A DNA stretch of 36,265 nucleotides from Chara braunii (Eukaryota > Streptophyta > Charophyceae > Charales > Characeae): positions 313,957-350,221 of the forward strand of contig BFEA01000214.1 of the NCBI GenBank assembly GCA_003427395.1. Reading direction: 5' to 3'. Positions 30,516 to 36,265 of the stretch are shown in pieces; the first letter of the stretch is position 1, and each line of letters starts with the position of its first letter. The notes beneath the pieces were generated by a model. It saw only the letters and a list, made by a program, of their open reading frames with translations. It had not been told where the DNA came from and ran no database searches. Both the position numbers and the translations under genes were made by a program.

Positions 30516-31520
30516 ACCACCACTCCCTCCACCGACCTAAATTATCCCTTATGAACCGGTTTTTTAACGCGGCGGTGACCAACAGGTGCAGGCGGGTCCA
30601 ATCTCGCAAATTTTCAAACGCTATTTTTTTCTATTTTTAACGCTCATAAAAATTAATGAAAAAATATAAAAATTTGAAATCTTATAGATTAAATTGAGAT
30701 TTTTCACAAAACAATATGAGGAAAAAACAAATTTCAACCAGGAAATAAATATCGCGCCGATTCTACACATTTTTTTATTTTTGCCACTCTACCGCGCGAG
30801 GGCCAGCGAAAAAAAGTACCCGAACTTTGACAAGTTTTTATGTTCATAAAAATAACTCATAAAATCAAAAATTTAGAGAATCTGTGTATTTCATCATAGT
30901 TTTACCATTAAAAAAAAAACAAAAAAACAATAAAAACAAATAATTTAGACCATAAAATAAATATCGCGTCTAGGCTACCAGTCGGGCCGCCCATGTCGAA
31001 GGTGGTCATCCCATGCAAGGACCAGAGAAGATCCAAGGGGGAAAAAAAAAAACTATGTAATGCGAAAAATTAAACTGAACAAGTTTTGCCTCAGGGTCAC
31101 ATCGAAATTCCTCACCAAATTTATAATAAAAACTAAAATTTTAAAATAAGGTTTTTTTTTTTTTTTTTACGCGGCCGGGCAAGTGACCCTGGACCACTCT
31201 GGTAGCCTAGTATCACCCCGATTTATCTTATTTTTCACTTTCGTCGATCTACCACGTTTGGGCCACGAGAAATGTACCTCAACTTCTACGATTTTTCACC
31301 ATAAAATATGTCAAGAAATTTAAAAATTGAAGGGTCCATAAATTTGGTCGAGAAATTTTCAGGAATAATATTTTTGAAAGAAATAAAAATTGTTTAGGCC
31401 ACGAGATAAATCATAGCAACAATTTGACACATTTTTTATTTTTGCCACTCCCCTGGTTCTCCCTATTGTTTTACCGGTAGCCCTCTTGAACATGTGTTAG
31501 GACCGGGGGGGAGTGGTGGT
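30516..31520. mobile_element. 1,005-bp non-autonomous DNA transposon with terminal inverted repeats
   Basis: Left end ACCACCACTCCC-TCC-ACCG and right end read on the minus strand ACCACCACTCCCCCCCGG pair over about 25 bases. Both ends are flanked by TTAA (30,512-30,515 and 31,521-31,524). Removing the element and one TTAA joins ERSTL to RHVVPPHP in a single integrase frame. There is no coding capacity. A TTAA duplication fits piggyBac-like elements and a TA duplication (Tc1/mariner type) fits equally well. The interior is AT-rich and internally repetitive. Confidence 0.8.
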
Positions 31521-31524
31521 TTAA

Positions 31525-32060
31525 GGCATGTGGTGCCGCCGCATCCGATACTCATATGTGAAGTGGGAGCAGTTGTCCACTTAAATTTGTTATTTATGTC
31601 ATTTGGAATCAGTTATAACTACATAATCGATGCACGCTTCAATCTTACGGGATTAGTGGATAGTAGAGTCATTTTGGTAAACCGGTAAAACGTTGGTGTG
31701 ATGCATCAAATAGTATTATCTTCCTCGATAATTCGTGATGTAAGGAGGATCAGAGTTCACCTGTCTTGAAGTGCAAGTTCTATTCGTAGAGTGTAGCATG
31801 GTGACTAATTAGAAAGCAGTTGCGCATCCTCAAGCAAATACACTTGTAGAGCGAGACCACAATACTATCATGAACCTCTTTGCTAAATGAACGGAAGGCA
31901 TGCCACACCAATGGCCTAAGTACTTGAGAGTCGCTTTCTTTGTAGATAATACTATTGTTAGGAGGACAATGAAGTACGCATTAAATACATCGCAGTACGA
32001 TAGGCATGTGACCGTTCGATAGATGGTTAACAAAGGGCCAACTATTTGTCATTTTCGAAG
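31525..32060 (+). pseudogene. Integrase catalytic core (broken)
   Basis: Reads CEVGAVVHLNLLFMSFG and NYIIDARFNLTGLVDSRV (first core strands), then in another frame GGSEFTCLEVQ, corresponding to the D-x-G-x-E-F block of the DDE site. Next come AHPQANTLVERDHNTIMNL (the H-P-Q-x-N-x-x-x-E-R-x-H block with the catalytic Glu) and EGMPHQWPKYLRVAFFVDN. The aspartate of the second block is replaced by a stop (ATG TAA GGA GGA). The core would have inserted element DNA into the chromosome. The C-terminal domain is not recognised. From about 31,964 the sequence takes part in an inverted duplication. Confidence 0.82.
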
Positions 32061-32580
32061 ACAATTTTGATGTGAAATGCAAACATCGAAAAAAGAAACA
32101 GACCAAAGAAAAGGAGGGGGGTGGAAATCACTAAAAAACCCTAATATAAAAACATTATCCGAGTTATTTTTAAGTGTCCAACAAATTTAACGAAATGCCA
32201 ACTTTTTCATTCAAAATCCAAACATGTTAAAACTAGACACATAACGTACCTTAAGAACATATATATGATCAAAAAAAAAAAAAAAAAAAAAAACCTAAAA
32301 CATCATCACAATGTGACAGTTCTGGTGCAAAATTTGTCAAAAATAGCACCCCTGGTTAACCATATTTGACGTTTTTTTGCTTTTTTTTTCGTTTTCTTTA
32401 GTTTGTTTCTTTTTTTTTTATATTTGCATTATGAGCCCATATCGTTTGTTTTTGAAATTTCGTTGAATTTCCATCAAAATTTCCTGCGAAAAAGACAAAT
32501 ATATGGCCCCTCGTTAATTATCTCTCGAAAGGTCACATGCTTATCATACCACAATGTAGCTGACGTGAATTTAGTTGTCC
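31964..32580. repeat. Inverted duplication of the integrase end
   Basis: Bases 31,986-32,057 match the reverse complement of 32,487-32,558 at about 79% over 72 positions by hand alignment. Weaker similarity extends outwards to 31,964/32,580 and inwards to about 32,117/32,393. The spacer of roughly 275 bases holds a 23-base poly-A (32,271-32,293). The divergence implies an old event. Confidence 0.75.
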
Positions 32581-32597
32581 CCGGAGCATGCTGCCGC
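32393..32597 (-). pseudogene. Second, inverted integrase fragment
   Basis: On the minus strand the right arm of the inverted duplication reads VVYDKHVTFREI, aligning with QYDRHVTVR of the plus-strand integrase, followed by ICLFRRKF against ICHFRRQF. It is either an inverted duplication of the neighbouring element or the end of a second Ty3-type copy inserted in opposite orientation. No more of a second copy was identified. Confidence 0.55.
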
Positions 32598-32639
32598 AAA
32601 TAGATTGGGTTACGTAAGTGAGAGGTAATCGGGGAATGT

Positions 32640-33076
32640 TTGACTTGGACCTCAACTTCGGCCTCAACCCATGGTGGCGACTAGCTATGGCAGAGGCGGT
32701 AGATGATTTGATAGCTTCATTTAGTGGGCGAGGCGCGGCCGTCGAGAGAGAGGGCATTTTATATTATAGGGCGAGGGCAGCTTAGGTACCCTTCGCATTT
32801 GCACTTTGAATGTCCGCCATGAGGGCGGAGGCAAGAGCAAGATGGAGGTCTGGTCTGGTCCACCTACAACATTGGCGTCAGTGGTGAGCGAATTAAGATA
32901 TGAGAGATGATCGTCCACGACCTTAGCATTTGGAGCACAATGTATGTGACTTTAGTGAGTTGAGGTTATATATACGGTAATGTATTGGCTGAGACATCGA
33001 GTAAGTTGTAGCTGACAGGATTTAGCCACATACATTGTGTGTGCTTGTGGAGTAAGGATGAATATATACTTATGTA
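32640..33076 (+). pseudogene. Possible extra reading frame behind the integrase, not recognised
   Basis: Three consecutive frame pieces give protein-like text in one direction: 32,687-32,785 (AMAEAVDDLIASFSGRG, EREGILYYRARAA), 32,794-32,910 (LNVRHEGGGKSKMEVWSG, TTLASVVSELRYE) and 32,907-33,076 (MIVHDLSIWSTMYVTL, then NVLAETSSKL). Each change of frame could be a single indel. The content is balanced and non-repetitive, unlike the AT-rich surroundings. It matches none of the standard Gag-Pol domains, so it may be an extra frame of this retrotransposon lineage or a separate gene fragment. Confidence 0.5.
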
Positions 33077-33560
33077 GGTTGTATATATATAATTGGACTA
33101 TGAGGACGGTAATTGAGTGTAGATTTTGTGTAAGTGTGGATCTCCATGAGAACGAGTTACTGTGAGCGTAGCTTTTGGTGCGGAATCATGTGAGGTGAGC
33201 AGTCATATTCGGGAACATGACATCGTTAGAAGACAATGCTATGACATTCAAGTTGTAATACTCATTCTTGAGACATTTAGATTTTTTTTTAGATGTCGCT
33301 CGGAGATTTGAGGAGGGGTGTTTGTTTTGATATTTTGGTATAACTTTGGGTATACCACCCTGAGATATAGTATGTGATGAGATGATTTTGAGGTTAGGGG
33401 CATGCCCCTCATGGGTATTTATATTTGTAGGGACACAATAAAGTCGGTGTATTCTAGCGTTACGATCGAGTGCGCTAAAGAGTCATTCTCAAGAGGATAA
33501 GGGTTGAGCAGTAAGTTTTTAACATCCCCTAGATATGTTGACTCGATTACGAAACATTAA
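33077..33560 (+). promoter_or_regulatory. Candidate 3' LTR-like signals
   Basis: A perfect 14-bp palindrome aggggcatgcccct (33,396-33,409) is followed by a TATA-like tatttatat (33,416-33,424) and an AATAAA (33,437-33,442). That clustering is seen in LTR U3/R regions, and the position behind the polyprotein suits a 3' LTR. No copy was found upstream of Gag, so this is a suggestion only. Confidence 0.25.
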
Positions 33561-35503
33561 CAACCTTAGATATATATAGTGACTATGTTTTCATTTTTAT
33601 GGCAGCCATAAAAAAATGTATATTTGTATGCGTGCAATGTAATTTGTGATTTGAGCGTGAGAGATTTTTTTAGTTCAGTTCGTAGTAACAGCGATCTTGT
33701 CAAGACAATATTTAACATTGGTTGTCGAGACTATGATATCTTTATGATACTTAGTGACATTGTGACTAGTTTATTTCATTCGAGTTGAGATATTTCAACT
33801 CTGAGTACATGAGTGACTTTGAGACTATTTCCTTTATCCGGCGATGACAATCATTTTCACTTACGTTGATTTATCCTAATGTATGACTATTTTTATGAGA
33901 AAGGTGCACATGATGCATCTTATGTACTTTGTGAATATAAAATGTATGAAACTGTCTGCTCTTTTCCATACTTCTGCATTTTGTCATTTGGACAGACAAG
34001 AGGTTTGAGTAAGAGAAGTGAAAGTACGATTATTTGATGAAAATGATGTGAAAATCCCAAGAGATTTATGCGAAGTTGAGAATAAATGTTTGTCCATGCC
34101 TGATGTTACTTTGAGTAAGTTGTGTTGACGACCCCAACAGAAAAAAAAAGTTGGCGAGATTGACACGTTTATAATTTGGCATAATCGTTGATTTACAAGG
34201 AGCATAACGTTTTTAATTTGACATAATCGTTGATTTACAAGGAGCATAATTTAATGGTTACAAACATATTAAATTTTGTTTAAAAACATAGGGGGAAATA
34301 TTTAAATGTTTATCAATATGTTTAAATATATTTCAACATGTTTCAACATAATCAAACTTGTTTCATTTGGTTTCTACTGTGTAAGTGTTGTGCAACTGCA
34401 TTTCCGAAAAAAATAAAAAAGAATTTCACGACTTTGTTTTCCTATTATAAAAAAAATCAATGTAATTTTTTATTTGGGGGGGGGGTGTGAGGGATCATGA
34501 GGTGAGATACATACAAAATGTTTATTTATAGTTTTTGGAAGTATAGCAACATCGAAATTGAATTAGGGTAAGAGGTTTTGTGTATGTTTATTTTTTGCAC
34601 TCGTCGCTACTCTTGCTCTCTGTTACTGTTAACCGGCATGTCTTTACCATTGAAATGGATATTTACAGTAACATTATGTCAAACCTCCTCTGCTTTAGCT
34701 TCAGGACATATCCTCTCTAAGCGTATAGATATTTGCACATTCCTCCCCCTTCATTTTGTTTTCCAACAACCACACTGACTTCAACGATGCTCTTGTGGTC
34801 TGTAGGTGCCTAACATTTTTTCCTTAACCACATTTCCTCGGCTTAAACAATGGACACTTTCCGACCTTGATAAATTTGTTGCACATATAGTTTGGTCCAT
34901 CATATGTGTTTATGATTGGTAACACTTTGTCTGTTAAGTTGAACAAAGTGACATAAGCCTGTTTTTTTTATGGACCACTTGAATCATATGTGATGGTGAT
35001 TGTTGATTTGAACAACTTGGTTTTGACTCTCTAACACTCGCCCACACACACCTCTATATTATACTTTTTCATCTTCATCCTCCTTACCCTCTCTTTGCGA
35101 TTTTTCCCTAACAGACTTTAGTAACATTATATTGGTCAGTAGGTTCATACAGTTTGTGCCCAAACACATTGATTCCAATAAGAAATATAGACACCTATCG
35201 ACCTCAATAATTTTATCATGTATAGGGTGTGATTATATATATAAAGTTATGACTGTTGTCATATTATCTGTAAATAAGGAGAACATCACATATTTGACAT
35301 TAGAAGGATGTTAAGTAGGATATCATAACTACCCCTTATCATACTTAAAGTCATCCACTTACGCTTGCATTGAACCTGTCAAGTCCCCGTCACACCAAGC
35401 TTAGGCACATTAAATTATGTAATAGATTTACAATTTTTTTTGTCTTTGTTACGATCCTGGTCAATTACAAAGTGCGGATACACAAGGAAAAAAAATGTCA
35501 TCC

Positions 35504-35506
<3 letters not shown>
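33561..35506. other. AT-rich DNA without a recognised gene
   Basis: Contains a 7-bp stem (33,782-33,788 with 33,795-33,801), a G run of ten near 34,477-34,486, and low-complexity atgtttaa-type text near 34,290-34,350. A diverged direct repeat gives about 34,852-34,890 against 35,190-35,227, both with gacac, cgacct and ata-ttt blocks. Reading frames are short. Confidence 0.4.
34165..34248. repeat. 42-bp tandem duplication
   Basis: Copies at 34,165-34,206 and 34,207-34,248, starting acgttt and ending aaggagcata, differ by a few substitutions. Confidence 0.9.

Positions 35507-35579
<73 letters not shown>
35507..35579. repeat. 73-base poly-A tract
   Basis: An uninterrupted run of 73 A residues. 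It could be the tail of a recent poly-A retroinsertion on the plus strand, a slippage-expanded tract, or a sequencing or assembly artefact. No obvious body or target-site duplication was found. The Lys- and Phe-rich frames across it are spurious. Confidence 0.9.
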
Positions 35580-35582
<3 letters not shown>

Positions 35583-35953
35583 CACCAGCTGAATAACTCC
35601 TCTCCTGCTGGACATTTCCCTCTTCTCTTGCTGACCAACTCCTCCTCCTTATTTCCCCCTCTCTTATTCAAACAATAATAATAATAATGAATGGCTGAAC
35701 TAGAATCAATATATGAATCCTTCTTCTACTAGTGCTACGACAACAGGTTCACCATAGTTAGGACCTCCTTCTTCGCCCATCTCCGATGGTCGAATGGCTA
35801 TGACAAACTAGTAGGGGTTCTGTCCCGATGTTTAGAAAATAATACAAAGGCAACTATGCCATCTCCTTTTCAGGCCCCCATGCCCGACATTGTCTTAAAG
35901 CACCTGTACACGACACAAACCATGCAACAAAACATCTTGTCGCCACAAGCTAT
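35580..35953. other. No recognised gene
   Basis: A short ATA/ATG trinucleotide run lies near 35,675-35,690. No frame, repeat or signal beyond this was seen. Confidence 0.4.
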
Positions 35954-36207
35954 CAATCAATCAACTAACTATCGATCAATTAAGGAAGTTTATTGGTTGA
36001 TTGATTATACAAGAGATTCATCAACTAATCAACTAATTATCGATCAATCGAGAAAGTTGATTGGTTGATTGATTATACTAGAGATTCATCAACCAATTAT
36101 CGATCAATCGAGAAAGTTGATTGGTTGATTGATTATACTAGAGATTCATCAGTCAATCAACCAATTACCCAAGCAATCAATCAATCAATGATAAGTTTAA
36201 TTGATTG

Positions 36208-36209
<2 letters not shown>
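35954..36209. repeat. 60-bp tandem repeat with internal inverted symmetry
   Basis: Units containing atcgatcaat, then ttggttgattgattata and gagattca, recur at offsets of 68 bp (first to second) and exactly 60 bp (second to third), with a partial fourth. Each unit carries both caatcaatcaac-like and gttgattgattg-like strings, so neighbouring units can pair as hairpins. Confidence 0.88.

Positions 36210-36265
<56 letters not shown>
36210..36265. repeat. TC microsatellite
   Basis: A perfect TC/CT dinucleotide run reaching the end of the window. Confidence 0.95.

Larger units (their letters stand above)
17649..33560 (+). mobile_element. Decayed Ty3/gypsy-type LTR retrotransposon, nested
   Basis: Plus-strand domains follow the Ty3 order: Gag, CCHC knuckle, aspartic protease, reverse transcriptase, RNase H, integrase. 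Integrase after RNase H separates Ty3 from Ty1 elements. Every domain carries stops or frameshifts. About 6.84 kb (21,055-27,900) and 1.0 kb (30,516-31,520) are foreign insertions, leaving roughly 8 kb of element. Wording of the motifs (YIDDLAVK, GTCGRWRTFIKNFA) fits a lineage I associate from memory with charophyte and fungal Ty3-like elements. LTRs were not delimited, so the outer ends are approximate. Confidence 0.85.

Noticed and set aside
18100-32060. Stops produced by C-to-T repeat-induced mutation or methylation decay
   Set aside because: Several stops stand where the expected codon would need a G-to-T change or two changes, so no clear transition bias could be claimed without an alignment.
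34125-34170. LTR end and primer-binding site at agttggcgagattg
   Set aside because: Only seven bases agree with the motif elsewhere, a poly-A separates it from the possible LTR end, and no element follows.
35370-35678. 102-codon Lys-rich frame and its Phe-rich antisense
   Set aside because: It consists mainly of the 73-base poly-A; no protein-like sequence lies outside it.
1-36265. TC runs at both ends as a terminal repeat or sign of a circular molecule
   Set aside because: TC microsatellites are common and the flanking sequences do not match.

Overview
The window reads as intergenic DNA from a large, transposon-filled plant-lineage nuclear genome. No intact protein-coding gene was found. 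The longest open frames are pieces of dead transposons or low-complexity translations such as poly-Lys or poly-Phe from A/T runs. Peptides of the LINE (GKCPGPDGLPIEFF, GAFVKGRSIFDNI) and of the Ty3-type element (YIDDLAVK, VHDLSIW) resemble, from memory, transposon proteins of charophyte algae such as Chara. That assignment is an inference and was not checked against any database.

Layout. Bases 1-1,080 hold microsatellites, a pyrimidine-rich CpG-dense stretch with a 70-bp higher-order repeat, and a tiny poly-A insertion. Bases 1,085-4,125 carry a 5'-truncated LINE reverse transcriptase on the plus strand, broken by stops and at least two frameshifts. Bases 4,126-5,850 hold a poly-A run, a hairpin, a 295-bp tandem duplication and a retroelement-end-like repeat that recurs at 21,055. 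Bases 5,850-17,640 are mostly unassigned, with two decayed unrecognised reading frames on the minus strand, an inverted repeat built around a primer-binding-like motif, and one possible tRNA-derived SINE.

Bases 17,650 to about 33,560 are the main object: a decayed Ty3/gypsy-type retrotransposon on the plus strand in the order primer-binding-like site, Gag, CCHC knuckle, protease, reverse transcriptase, RNase H, integrase zinc-binding domain, integrase core, and possibly an extra reading frame. It was invaded at least twice. A 6.84-kb block sits between protease and reverse transcriptase. A 1,005-bp element with terminal inverted repeats, flanked by TTAA, splits the integrase, and removing it restores the reading frame exactly. 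The 6.84-kb block itself contains two unrelated diverged repeat arrays (22.7-23.3 kb and 23.6-24.3 kb). An inverted second copy of the integrase end lies just past the first.

Bases 33,560-36,265 are AT-rich with a 73-base poly-A, a 60-bp tandem repeat and a terminal TC microsatellite. Nothing here appears to encode a working system. The interest lies in the nested insertions, the possible extra reading frame behind the integrase, and the undescribed repeat families.
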